In this document: in pieces, positions 32,040-44,029 of the stretch
How positions within the stretch are numbered: position 1 is the stretch's first letter
Layout of the letters: each line of letters starts with the position of its first letter
Source: Malania oleifera
Taxonomy: Eukaryota; Streptophyta; Magnoliopsida; Santalales; Ximeniaceae
DNA: 64,000 nucleotides
Direction of reading: 5' to 3'
NCBI RefSeq assembly: GCF_029873635.1
Contig: NC_080421.1
Coordinates: 3,534,001-3,598,000, forward strand
Notes under the pieces: generated by a model
Told to the model about the DNA's origin: nothing
What the model saw: only the letters and a program-made list of their open reading frames with translations
Databases searched by the model: none
Made by a program: the position numbers and the translations under genes

Positions 32040-34238
32040 TGTAACGACTTGCCTGCCATATATTTTTTTTCTCATATATAACAACATACATAATAATCTT
32101 GATATTCTGCTAAACTGCTATAGTCATGATCAACTCGGACCCATGGGTGCCGAGGATAAACCTGTCATACATCTCTGATACCTAAACAGTGGAAAACATA
32201 AATTACATATATGTCATACAAAACACAAGAAACCATACTAGAGTTCTACTGAATCTGTCATAATCTTATACAAACATCCACAAAAGGACCAAAAGTACTC
32301 TAGGGTCATAATTCCCAAAAAGTCAATTTGACCCTAACTCAACTACTTACCTTTCTATCAGGATAGCTCAGTCAACCTCTACTACTGCGGAGCTCTATCC
32401 GCCCTTCTACTTGGATATCCTAAAATGTTTGTAATGCTAGGGCGAGACACCTCTCAGTAAGGGAGTTAAATTAATATCAGTGTATGACAACATGAGTATT
32501 ATCGTGACATAAACATGAACTGTACTTAATTGTATAATTTGTAAAACTGCTTGTATAATTTCTGAAGAAAACATGATTTGACATAACATAACATAACATA
32601 ATATAACATACTAAATTTTTGTACATGTGCATCATCTTATATATAACTGTACAATACTGAAATAACACCCAGGATGGATAGCTAGTTGGTATCATGTCTT
32701 ACCCCCACATGAATGGGTTGTGCGGCCCGTAGGCGAGACCTAGTAATGGTTGGCCGACCACGCTAAGTCAAACATGAGTCTGTAAGTACGATGAGCTTGC
32801 CCCACTCGATCCGGACTGCCAGTGGGACACCTGTACTATCATGAAGCCACATCGACTGCCATCTCCCACACTCTATCTGAGATGTGTGGTAGCACTAACA
32901 TAAACATAATCTTGAACATATAGCTATGGTACCATACTTCGTGAAACTAAATTAAGTCATCCGAGTTCTGATAACATTTAATACATTTCATAATACTGAT
33001 ACATAACTATTTCATTTTTCATAGAAATATCTGACATGATCATATTTTCTTGAATCTTGACATAATATGCATATTTACGACATCTACGTTGACATGAATC
33101 ACGACATCTGCGTCGGCATATCATAACATATAAATCACGGCATCTACGCTGGCATATCATATCATATAAATCATGGCATCTGCGCTGGCTTATCATAACA
33201 TACTTTAACATGAAATTCTTGCATTGTTTAACATAATATTCTTAAAACCATAGTTCCTATACTGTTTTTATGGTTTTCCTAAAAACTGTTATAACATGCT
33301 TATCTTGGAAAAATCATAATATTTTAATATAACATAGTTTTCATGGAAATTATACTCATGCCACACAAATGTGAGTAACCTTCTAAACTCATAATTTGTT
33401 CTGAAATCATATTCTCTTACAAAATGTGTTAAAATCATTTCCCTATTCAATAATAGTATTCCCAAACATAGTTCTATAACATACATATTTTTTGAAAATA
33501 AATGTTGTATAATAATAAATAATTTCATGAAAATGTTGACTAAATTTATCCCCTTACCTGACTTACTGAGAAGCCCACAAAATTAACCAAACCTACTCTT
33601 GTGGTGTTCCTAGCTCAAAACCCTAAAATTACATTTTCCCCACAAAACTTTAGTATTATCTCACCCAATACATTTTCCTCGGTCCAAAAATACCAAATGT
33701 CTTATAAAGCTTAAAATAACTAGCTTACCCAAATTTTGGGATGGTGTCCAAGTTAACCTAACCAATAATCTACTCTAGCAAACTTGTGAAAAATCTTCCC
33801 AGGAGTAGTGTGGTGGCTTCCGATTGTCGAACTGGCGAAGAACGAAACTGGAAACCTAGAGAGAAGGTAGATGAACTATCCTAGAATGAGAAAGTTTGAA
33901 GAGAAAATGGTTTTTCTCGCTGAATCCCGAGTTTGGCCTATATATAGAAAGTTGTCCACGTGGCCTCGTCGACAAGCCACAACACCTCATCGACGAGTCC
34001 AAGAAGGAGGTCCGTCGACGAGCGCATAACCCTCGTCGATGAGTTTCAGCCCCTATAATCAACCCTCTCGGTGATATCTCGTCGACGAGACACACGCCCA
34101 CGTCGATGTGCCCAGGAAGGCTGCTCATCGACGAACATTTTTCGCTCATCGACGGGTCCTTGCTGAGTCCCCCTTGGAATTTTCCTTTTCTCTCTTTTCT
34201 TTTATTATTTAATTACTATATTTCTCCAGGTCTCTATA
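32040..34238 (-). mobile_element. Element C 5' LTR
   Basis: Plus reading starts TGTAACGACTTGCC and ends GGTCTCTATA (usual end CTCTACA), 2.2 kb. It has the GC-rich block (about 32700-32760), an array of 'catctgcgtcggcatatcata' units (33080-33190), TATATATA in sense (about 33946-33939) and palindromes (33960-34160). The outer flank at 34239 is MULE sequence. Element C's 3' LTR is absent from the window. Confidence 0.85.
33939..34160 (-). promoter_or_regulatory. Element C 5' LTR palindromes and TATA-like box
   Basis: About eight sites such as cctcgtcgacaag, ccgtcgacgagcg and tcgtcgacgag lie upstream in sense of a TATATATA box. This would have been the promoter of element C. Confidence 0.55.
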
Positions 34239-34254
34239 GGGAGAGTTTCTCTCT

Positions 34255-34600
34255 CTAACATGACCCCTTCATAGTCTTTGTTCGGAGTGTCTCGTTTATA
34301 CATATAACACGTGGGCAATGATGAAAACCCTCAATGGATGTTGCAAATGACCAAAATACAAATACTAACATTGCAAAATTTTCATATCCTGGAATAGTAG
34401 TCCACGTCCACTTTACTATAATACTAGGATTGTACGCGCACATCGCTTTCATCCACTTCGGTAAGGTTTAATATGAGATCTCCCAATCGCCAAAGACTTG
34501 AGCAATGACCTTCTGTTTGCCCAACCACACCTTTTTATACGAGATAGAATAGCCGAAACGACGATCTATGAGGGAAGATAAGTGTTCTCCTGTTCAAATT
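34255..34600 (-). pseudogene. MULE transposase, N-terminal to core fragment
   Basis: The minus translation gives 'FGYSISYKKVWLGKQKVIAQ', then 'VFGDWEISY' followed by an in-frame stop, then LPKWMKAMCAYNP. Next is 'FWSFATSIEGFHHCPRVICI', then 'NETLRTKTMKG'. These match the pre-core segment and the start of the DDE domain of plant MULE transposases (usual FW.F..SI.GF.HCRP...IDGTHL.G.YKG). The motif with the first catalytic Asp reads INET, where IDGT is expected. The frame ends next to LTR C at 34238. It is a dead fragment, probably the upstream half of the piece at 1213-1469. Confidence 0.78.
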
Positions 34601-36769
34601 ATATGCAATATCAATTATATCTTAACCTCAACAGTAACTTGAGGATTAAAAAAGGACATAATTTGCAGGATGTGATTAATTATAAAAGCATCAAAAATAT
34701 TTTTTTTCCCCACATGCTTTCTACATATTGTATTTCTTCTGGCTTTTTAAAACTTTACTCCATCATGTTCATCACCCACAAATGCACAATTCTCCAAGCA
34801 TATACAAGATGTATAAATTAAAAAGGTTGTAATGAATAGTTATAAATAAATAAATCATTCAATAATTTATCAACTATCCAAAAATTAAGCATGTACGCTA
34901 TAAATACAAATAAACAATATATAGTTAGTTAGTTAATCAATACAGGAATACAACTACTTCAGGTAAGATGTTTAGATTACAGGCATTATTCCTTACAAGC
35001 TATAAATTCCATACATGTTTGTAGAAGTCCAGATGAATTACTAATTTCATACTAAGTTCAAATTCTAAAAACTACTTCTTAATTATGCTTTTAGACTCAT
35101 TTTGGAATTTCAGTTATAGCTATTGATCCCAACCACAAAAATCATTCCAAATTTCTCACCCTATCAAACATGTTGTCTAACATAAATAAAAGATAAAAAA
35201 AAATGTAAATCATATAATATAATTCCATGCTATCAAATACACAATTTCACATGCATTCATCATTTATTCAAATAAATTTAATATGAACAAATTCAGACAT
35301 GAAAAAAACCTCAAATTGGGGTTCCCGAAGGATGCTTCAAATTACCAAATTTAGTTCAATACAACCAAATTCAACGTATAAAATACTAATTTCTACTACG
35401 AACTAACACAAATTTGTACTCAAAATTCCAAATCATAGCAAAACAAGAACAATATTTAATGTAGAAAACCATACCCCATCTGCCTTCTTTATATAATAAT
35501 ACCTTCTCAATGTTCACATTCTACTTCGTCTCACATCATTCAATGGTCACCTACAAGTTCAGAGCTCGTCAGATCGTCCTCCCCTCTGTGATGTCCAACT
35601 CGTTCTCGGCCTGCTCTGTGATTTGCAGAGAGAGAGAGAGAGAGAGAGGAAGGAGAAAGAAATGAAATATTATAGTAAAAAATGTTACTCCAAGTAGCAT
35701 TTTTTGACAACATGTGTCAACGGGCGGTGAGCTCTTCCAGATTAAAAATATAATAGATCATCCCGCATCTTTTATTTAAAAAAGGCCGAGCCATTCAGGG
35801 TCATTTGTTTAGGACCCAAACTTTTTAAAAATATTTTTAAATAAATTAATATTAAAACCGGAATGAGCTCTAACTATTGTAGCCAGGCCAGTGTAATATT
35901 AATGGGTCCTCCTGTTTATTTTATTTCCTCCATCTGAAGGATTGAGGCTGCGTTTGAAATCTGCGTGGGGCACCCAGAAGTGGCACAGAATTAGTAAAGC
36001 ATGATAGGTTAAGAAAAAGAAAAGGGTCGGTCATCCTAATCCATCACGAGAACCACTTCTTTATTTCGGTAATGCCTCTTCGGTCCCATCATCAAAAATT
36101 GGTTCTTCCAACTTCCACCAATAACAAAAAGATTGTTTTGATCATCATCATCATCATCTAGGGGGCCCCACACCATGTGGTGAGCATGACTTTGCTACCC
36201 CACTATTTGCTTGACACGTGGCGACAGCTGGATGGCATGTCACCCACCCTCCTCACTCACATCACATGCTTCTCTAGTGGGTTTAGGGCTTACAGCTTGG
36301 TAGTCCCACTGGTTGGCTTTTTCTCCAAAAGCAGACCTGGCCTGCCCTCGCTTCTCTCAGCCCATCCCCACCACATGCAGAGACTCACAGGCAGACCAGT
36401 CCACCTCTCTCTCTCTCTCTCTCTCTCTGTGCGCCCTAAATCTGGTTAGGGCTCCAAATGAATTAAACAAGAACTCATTCTCTCGTAGACTAGGTTTAAA
36501 CTTGAGGAGGTTTGATTCATTCAATAGACTTGAGTCAAAATTATTTATGAATTTAGTTTATATGAGAATGAATTAAGCTACATAAACTCTAGTAACCTTA
36601 AATGATAAAATTAGTTCAAGGTCAATATGCTACCTTCCCGGAAGGAAAGAACTCTAGGGCAGCCCTTTTTTGCATAATAGAACTCGCATCCTTCAAAATA
36701 AGAGATCCTAAAAAATAAAACTATTAGTGAGCTCATTCATTTTGCTGGAATCCTCCCCCATTCACTATA
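34601..36769. other. Low-copy intergenic DNA, no gene seen
   Basis: No coding region is supported. Visible are a GA microsatellite (35626-35648), a short perfect-ended hairpin (35677-35705), a CT run (36402-36428) and a G-box CACGTG near 36215. The open frames here are short and dominated by simple sequence. Confidence 0.5.
35626..35648. repeat. (GA)n microsatellite
   Basis: An uninterrupted GA run of about 23 bp, not inside an LTR. Confidence 0.9.
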
Positions 36770-37030
36770 TACCATGATGCATGCTGGTATAGCCCGATGA
36801 CTCATTTGCAGCCCTACTTCTAGTGGAATCCTAATCATGCTGGGATAGCCCAACGACTCATTCGCAGCCTACTTCTAGTGGAATCCCATTTGCAGCCCTA
36901 CTTCTAGTGGAATCCTAATCATACTGGGATAGCCCGACGACTCATTTGCAACCTACTTCTAGTGGAATCCTTACCATGCTGGGATAGCCCGACGACTCAT
37001 TTGCGCCCTACATCTTAGTGGAATCCTTAC
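36770..37030. repeat. Minisatellite downstream of the PIP2 gene
   Basis: About five tandem units of roughly 45-65 bp built from 'catgctgggatagcccgacg', 'actcatttgcagcc' and 'tacttctagtggaatcc'. Partial units with internal deletions are present (about 36880-36905). A related 'cactatataccatgatgcatcatagga' sequence flanks the array on both sides (36763, 37031, 37160). Confidence 0.8.
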
Positions 37031-37687
37031 CATTCACTATATAGCATGATGCATCATAGGAGAAGCTGGGTTCTGATTGCGAAGTTTGATGAGTTAGACA
37101 AAACTTGACTCGAGTCGATTCATTTGCGTGTTGGTGTCTCGGATCGGAATTCGCACCGTTCTCTATATACCATGATGCATCATAGGACAAGCTGGGATCT
37201 GATTGTTGTTCTCTTGTGACCATTCAAACAAATGCGTCTTGGGTATTTTTTCTCTTTTTTTTTTTTTTCTTTTTGAGATGAACCATAATGTGTGAGCGGG
37301 ATTTTTTTCATAGATAAAGAATGCATTAGAAGAATAAACAGTACATAATAATATACTAGGAGAGGCTTGATGATGCTAAAGACCAGAGAATTTGCAGCAC
37401 TGCACACAAAAAGAAAAAAAGAAGAAACCATGACCACCAACCAAACACCACTAGGCCTAACTCCAGCAATATTACACAGCCAAACTAAGGAAAAAAAAAT
37501 TATAAAGGGAAAAAAAAAAAGAAGGAGGATCTGCATCATCCTCTCGTACACACAAACAAACAAACAAATGGATATGGGCGAGGGAAGAGAGATAATGATC
37601 AGCTAGCCTTCATGGAATTTTTCTTTTCTTTTTTCCTTTGGGATGAGGAATGGTGGGTAAGGGGTGAGCGTGGGTGGGTGTTCTTGT

Positions 37688-38974
37688 TTAGTTGGTGGGG
37701 TTGCTGCGGAAAGATCCCAAAGCTTTAATGGCTGCTGCCCTCAGGATGTACTGGTGGTATGCTGCTGCTGCCAGTGCTCCCACAAATGGTCCAACCCAGA
37801 AGATCCACTGTTCATATTCAAAAAAATAAAATAAAAAATCTCAGCCATGATCATCATCATCATCATCATATAGATGCTTAGGACTAACATACACATCTTC
37901 AAGAAGAAAAGCTCTTGTGCTTAAAAAAACAGACCCACCTTAAGGATACGACTATTCATTAAAACCCACATAATCAATTTGTAGGAAGAGAATGTGTACA
38001 CTTGCAAAACTAAATCTGCAGAAAGCCAAATTTGTAAAAGAGAAAAAGAGCTTACATGGTCGTCCCAGACTTTATCATTGTTGTAGATAACAGCAGCACC
38101 GAAGCTCCTCGCAGGGTTGATGCCAGTGCCGGTGATGGGGATGGTGGCCAAGTGCACCATGAACACTGCAAACCCAATTGGCAGCGGAGCCAGCACCTGC
38201 ACGGGATCAAAACCCCAAACCCAAATATGTCTGTGAGTGCGCAACATCTTGATCTGTGCTGCTAGTAGTACTACAGTGTACTTACAGGGACGTGGGAGTC
38301 GCGGGCGCTTCTCTTGGGATCGGTGGCGGAGAAGACGGTGTAGACGAGGACGAAGGTGCCGATTATCTCGGCGCCGAGAGCTGTGCCCTTGCTGTAACCG
38401 TGAGCGACAGAGTTGGCGCCGCCGCCGAGGGAGTTGTAGAAGTGCTTCATGAAAGCCTTCACCAACCCCACTCCGCATATGGCTCCCAAGCACTGCGCCA
38501 CCATGTACGCCACCGCGCGTATCAGGGACACCTTCCGAGCCAAGAACAGCCCGAACGTCACCGCCGGGTTTATGTGACCCCCTGTGCAAAAAATTAAAAG
38601 GGGATGGTGAAAATTGAGAACCCATCGATAAATTGAACAAAAACAGAAGATGGGTTTTGAGGGGATTTCAAAATCAGCTTGATTTGGGTGTTACCGGAGA
38701 TGCCAGCGGTGCAGTAGACGAGGATGAAGATCATGCCGCCGAAGGACCACGCGATGCCGAGGAGGCCGACGCCGTCGCAGGGGCCGATCTGCTTCTTGTG
38801 GCCGATGACTGTGGCGACAGTGACGTAAAGGAAGAGGAGGGTGGCGATGAACTCGGCGATGAGGGCTCTGTAGAAGGACCAGAGCTTGAGCTCGGCGGTG
38901 TCGATGAGGGGGGCCGGTGGAGGGTCCACGTAGTCCTTCCGCTGCCCTTCTTCGCTCACTACTTCCTTCGACAT
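37688..38974 (-). CDS. PIP2: Plasma-membrane aquaporin, PIP2 class (four exons)
   Basis: Exons on the minus strand are 38974-38695, 38581-38286, 38196-38056 and 37807-37688, all with GT/AG introns. Together they encode 278 residues plus a TAA stop, the usual PIP2 length. The protein starts [10 protein letters not shown], and the closest recall is the Arabidopsis PIP2;7/2;8 type. Both NPA boxes are intact (residues 98-100 and 219-221). The selectivity filter is Phe78, His207, Thr216, Arg222, the water-selective set. Gating residues known for the family are present: loop B Ser112 after RKV, loop D His190 and C-terminal Ser271/Ser274 in SFRSNPTN. Six membrane helices fit. It would carry water, and perhaps H2O2, across the plasma membrane as a tetramer. 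No stop or frameshift is seen, so it looks functional. It is the only intact host gene in the window, in a 5.5 kb island between TE blocks. Confidence 0.97.
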
Positions 38975-39076
38975 CTTCTTCTTCTTCTTTCTTCTCCTTG
39001 TTCCTAGCTTCTCAGTGGGCAGTAGTAGTTACCGAGTACTGAACAGTGAACACTCTACAGCAATTTATCTCTCTAG

Positions 39077-39118
<42 letters not shown>

Positions 39119-39220
39119 AGTGGAGGCGATTGCTTTAATGGATGGGGGGCGTGAAGAGCATTTATGGATAAGCTCTGTTTCTCTCTCTGCTCTGCTTGCA
39201 AATGAAAAATATAGATTGCT
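38975..39220 (-). promoter_or_regulatory. PIP2 5' leader with GA repeat and probable TATA box
   Basis: On the gene strand, CTATATTTTT (about 39214-39205) is the best TATA-like site, about 235 bp above the ATG. A pure GA run (39114-39075) and a GAAGAA-rich stretch next to the ATG would lie in the 5' UTR. Long GA/CT leaders are common in plant genes. The transcription start is not determined. Confidence 0.4.
39075..39114. repeat. (CT)n microsatellite in the PIP2 leader
   Basis: About 40 bp of pure CT on the plus strand, which is GA on the transcribed strand, about 100 bp above the start codon. Confidence 0.95.
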
Positions 39221-40180
39221 TTTTCGGTAAAAGAAAAAAAAAAGGAAAAAAAGAAAAGAAAGTAGGTTGCAATTGAAAATTTGTGGAGGCATGAGAGAGA
39301 CGAAAGAGTACTGGTCGGTCAGAAAAGGAGGAGAGAGAGGGAGAGAGATAACCGTTGAGGTGGGGTCTGGCCTTGGGGCTGGTGGCTGGATGCCAGGCTG
39401 ACCCTTGATCCTTCTGCCCTACAATGCACAAAGTAGATGATTAGCCATCACATGCTGTCCACTGTCCACTCTCTCTCGCTCTCTCTCTAAATATTTCTGT
39501 GACTTCCAATCATGTCCCATGTCTCCATTCCCTTTTTTTTTAATTTTAAAAATATTGAATGAAGTTTCCAATCTTGAATTTGCATGTGTTTTTCATAAAT
39601 ATGATTAAAAAAAATGCGTCACAATTTTAGTGAATTAAGAGAAAATTATAATTTACAATAAAATAATGACTTCCTTAAGATATAACAAAAAGACAAAAAC
39701 TTTTTATGAGATTTTGAAATTTTTGACAACTCTGTAAGTTTTTATGAGTTTTAGGAATTTTTCTTGAAATTTGTCAAAAAATACAAACATCCCTTTATAT
39801 TTTTCTAAAAAATAAGTCTTTAAAAAGGATATTTGTATCGTTTTACTAAACTTTTTACATTTTTGAAACCTAAGAATAGCTCTCTGAGATTTTTGAAACC
39901 CGAAGAGTGGTTCTTGTCTTTTTTTAACAAACTTTAGGGTAATATAGACTGTTCTAAGTAGCCATAGTCGTATGGTTGACCATTTTTGTAACACATACAC
40001 AATATCATAATTTAAGGGGAGAATTAAATTGACTAAGCATAAATATTACTAACATATTCTAGTGATCACAAGTTGTTAAGATTTTGAAAATATATATGAT
40101 TTTGTTTAAAAGCCCTTAGTTGATCATTTCATTCAAGTAATCATATTCACTTTAAAAGATGTTATATTAAAAGTCTTAGA
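39221..40180. other. PIP2 upstream region and AT-rich intergenic DNA
   Basis: The near part (39221-39500) holds purine-rich and CT-rich stretches and is likely promoter. 39640-39960 holds a degenerate repeat ('tgagatttttgaaaccc', 'tgtctttttt...aacaaactttag') also found at 49190-50260 and 60640-60790. No gene is seen. Confidence 0.5.
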
Positions 40181-40204
40181 TGTAATGACCTGCTATTCAT
40201 CTTC

Positions 40205-40208
<4 letters not shown>

Positions 40209-40250
<42 letters not shown>
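40209..40250. repeat. (TA)n microsatellite in LTR I
   Basis: About 42 bp of pure TA near the LTR end. Confidence 0.9.
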
Positions 40251-40251
<1 letters not shown>

Positions 40252-41858
40252 TATAAAATATATTATGCTCTACTACCTACTAAACTAAACCAAATCATCA
40301 ACCTAAACAGAGGGAAACAGAATCCATATAAACACAATCTAGAAAATATACAATACCAGAGTGTTAAAATGTGTCCCCGAAATATATATATATATATGTC
40401 TGTTTCCCAAAATACCCCCAACTGGACTAGGGCTATACATAAATACTCACTCTACTGACAAGGCAGTACTGAGGCCCCTCTATCTGTGAGCCTAATCTGC
40501 TTGCCTATCTGAATCACCTGAAAAATGTTAAAGTAATGGGATGAGATGACACTTAGTAAGACGAATATGTTATTACTAGTATATGACAAATGAGTTACAA
40601 TATTTTAAAAATCTGTTTCTAAATAATCATGTATAACTGAATCTGAGAATACAAGTACAAATAACATATACAATCACCACTTGTACCCATATTGCTTAAC
40701 ATATCTGTTTTTGTAAGTTTTCCATTCATAATACTTCTACTATACATAAGTACCCCCATCGTTACTGTAAAACTGTATATACATCTAATAGCTGAAAACT
40801 TCCCTGTGGATAACTGTATATCATGATTTAACCCCTTATGATAGGGTTGTGCGGTCCGTACGCAAGATCTACCCTGGCTGGCCAACTAGGATAAACCCCT
40901 ATATTCCATCAATCTGATCAGCCCTCCTCAACCCATATATGATGGGGAGCCTGTCCACTCATGGGCTCTATACGATCAACTATCATACCACGTATTATCT
41001 GAATAGGTGGTTGCACTCTATACTGTATGTAGCAATGGTACCGTACTCTGTAATCTGTAATGGTCCATCAGGATCTGATACTAAATAATACATTATTATA
41101 TACAATATATTTGTTTTACCATGATTCTGTAATATCTGTATTAACCATGACACTGTAATAAACTGTAACTATATTAATTGTATCTTTGAAATAGACTGTA
41201 AATATGTATGTCATGGTACTGTAAAACTGTATAATCATGGTATTTTGTAATTGTTATAAAATATATTCACTGTCTGTATAATCTGTAAAACATAGCTCTG
41301 AAAAATACTGTAAAACATGTCTCTGTACTATATGTATATTCTCAAGCCACACAGTGATTTAAAACATATTATACATAAAGGATAAACTGTATAAATTTCT
41401 ACTATGAATAATAATCTGGTAAAAACGTATAATTTATACTAAAACATACTAGAATCGTCTAGTATAGCATATTTCTCTTACCTGATTTCTGCTAAAATCT
41501 CCTTATTATGACAAGTCTTACACCCGCAAGGTTCTCCATTCAATACCTTGAAAACCATATATCCTAGAACAAAATATTACTATTTCTACGTCTACAGCAT
41601 TTCTTGCAACTGCTAGAAAGCCAAATTTTGCTTAAAAGACCTTACCCTGAATTTGGGATGAAATCCAACTTTGTCCCACCGACGATCCGCTCTGGCAGAC
41701 TTGAAGAGAACTTCTCAGGAGCGTCGTGGTGGCCTCAGATCGTCGATTCGGAAAACAACGAAGCCGAAATCGAAGAGAGATGGAGGTGGAGCCGTAGGAG
41801 AGAGAGAGAGAGTGTGTGAATTTCTGTGAATTTTCTACGTAAAAATCCAATTTTCAGC

Positions 41859-42110
41859 TATTTATAGAGCCAGATTCATCGATGAGACACGTCACCTCAT
41901 CAACGAGTCCTGTAGAAAGTTCGTCGACGAACCTGCACTCTCATCGACGAATTTCAGACTTCCCAAAAATCCTCTCTCGGTATCTTCTTGTTAACGATAC
42001 GGGACCTTGTCGACGAGATCCTGAAGAACCCTCGTCGACGAAACCTTGTGTTCGTCGATGAGGCTTGAAAAATTTCTTGAGATTATCACATCCAAAATGC
42101 AACGTCGTCG
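41859..42110 (-). promoter_or_regulatory. LTR I palindromes and TATA box
   Basis: TATTTATA (plus) at 41859-41866 with palindromic sites upstream in sense, including exact TCGTCGACGA near 41921, 42025 and 42105. The inverted pair CTCGTCGACGAAACCTTGTG...TTCGTCGATGAG sits at about 42032-42062. Confidence 0.6.
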
Positions 42111-43082
42111 ACGAACGCGCCTCCTTCTGTTACTGTTTCCATTTCCCTTCCTCTTTATTATTTAAATATCATTATTCTTCGGGTCGTTACTGTCGTGACC
42201 CTCAATAAAATATAACATAATAAATCAAAAGTCAACCCGCACCCATGGGTAACGGGGACACCTGTCAAACACAGCAGAAATCTACGCAGCAGTAAACATA
42301 AAATCCAAACATCCATCATAAAACATAATACCAGAGTTATTTACATTCCCAAAATACTGTATTTATTTACAATCTTTCAAAAAGTTAAAAATGATACTAG
42401 GACCTTACAACAAAAAGTCTCATAGTCTTAGTTCAACGCCTACCCTTCTAGTAAGGAAGCTCTACTCACTCAACGGCGGGCTTGACCCGCCGGTTTCTCT
42501 GGGTTTCCTGAAAATATGTGTTAATGTTGAGGGTGAGACACTTCTCAATAAAGGAAAATAAACTAAATACAGTTGTGTGGCACATGAACATTTAATGCAA
42601 TCATACATATACAGTACAATTCATATTTCCGTACACATTCATCGTCGTAAAATAAATCATCATAAACTTTCATATTTACTAGTAAATCATATCATAAATA
42701 ATGCATCTGTTATACTGATAATACTGAAAATACTGAAAACTTACCCAAGATGAATAGTTAGCTAATGTCATGTATTACCCCCCATGACGGGTTGTGCAGC
42801 CCGAAGGTGGGACCCGACAATGGCTGGCCGACCACTGCCGAATCAAATATGTCTATAAGTACGATGGGCCCGCCACACCCTAGTCCGGACTGCCAGGTGG
42901 ACGTCCACACTTTACTGAAAGCCACATCGACTATCCATCTCTTATCCCCTCGTGGGATGGTTAGCACTAATCTGACGTAGATATCTAATCTACACAAATA
43001 GCTATGGTACCGAGCCCTGAACTGAACTAAACTAACATCCTGATTATAATAACATATAATACATGAACATACATAACATCAT

Positions 43083-43275
43083 CACGGCCTCGTGCCGAAA
43101 ACATAGATACGGCCTTGCGACAAAATCATAAATACGGCCTTGTGCCGATAGCATAAATACATGGCCTCACGCCAAAATCGTAAATATGGCCTCGTGCCGA
43201 TAATATAAATACATGGCCTCGCGCCAACATCGTAAATACGGCCTCGTGCCGATAATATAAATATGGCCTCGCGCC
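43083..43275. repeat. LTR J minisatellite, about eight units
   Basis: Units of about 24 bp, 'cggcctcgtgccgataatataaata' and variants (ggcctcgcgccaaaatcgtaaata), alternate between two forms. It is the reverse complement of the arrays in LTRs P and M. Confidence 0.87.
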
Positions 43276-44029
43276 AGATACATTTCAGGTATTTACATTC
43301 TCAAAATAACTCATTTATCATATATTCGTCAAACTCAGTATAGCATAACTCATCTTTCAAAATACCTGAAAATATGCTTTGATCGTAAAATCCTTCATAT
43401 CATGATTCACTTCACATAAAAAAATAATAATGTTCATGCCACACATATGCCGTTTAAAGTCATGCTTCATATTCTAAAATCATCATTTCTGGCATCTCAT
43501 ACATACATATACATTTTCATCATAATAGCAGTATTTTCCAAACATACATTTCATATGTAATATACAAAGATAGCATAGGCTTTTCTGAAAATAAATGTGC
43601 TCATAATTAATAATAACATGCATGGAAAATAACCGTCTTAGTTTATTCCCTTACCTGGCTACTGAGAAAGCCCCCAAAATATCCTAGGCTAACCCCAATA
43701 TGACTTCCTGATCAACACCCTGAAACTCAAAACCGCCAGTACTAAACATCAGTATTTTCATGCGTACATCCATTTCTATAACTACCATAAAGTCTAATTT
43801 GGCTTAAAAAGCCTTACCTCAACCCAAGGATGATTTCCAACTTCGTTTTCCCAACGATCCACTCTGGCAAACTCGTAGACAACTTTGCCAAGAGCGTTGT
43901 GGTAGCCTCAAATCTTCGATCCAGCGTAAAACTAGCCCAAAATCGAAGAGAGTGAGTGAGAGAGCCGAAGAGGAGAGAGAGAGAGAGAGTGGAGAGGAAG
44001 CTTAATTGGGAAGTAAAAATCGTATTTTT

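Noticed and set aside
33289-33528. 79-codon minus-strand frame in the element C LTR (similar one at 28075-28260)
   Set aside because: Noncoding LTR sequence; homologous positions in other LTRs are full of stops.
12802-34238. Possible endogenous pararetrovirus
   Set aside because: Gene order, long LTRs, PBS/PPT and chromodomain-like tail fit Ty3/gypsy Tekay/Del retrotransposons; no movement or coat protein is seen.
37180-37563. Hydrophobic 127-codon minus-strand frame downstream of PIP2
   Set aside because: It lies in A/T-run sequence 3' of the gene, has no recognisable domain, and its hydrophobicity is explained by T-rich codons. It may overlap the PIP2 3' UTR.
38633-39007. Open frames on the plus strand over the aquaporin gene (also 38237-38452 and 38256-38597)
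   Set aside because: They are antisense to PIP2 exons 1 and 2 and cross its introns; the minus-strand gene has full domain support.
39015-39230. Frames with long Ser-Leu repeats (also 36177-36449 and 59698-59940)
   Set aside because: Translated CT microsatellites.
42091-42190. A separate 100-bp LTR fragment after 'gattatcaca' in LTR I
   Set aside because: Comparison with LTR Q shows that the segment is the normal outer end of LTR I (gacgacattgcactttgga equivalent), and the flanking TSD supports one LTR ending at 44400.
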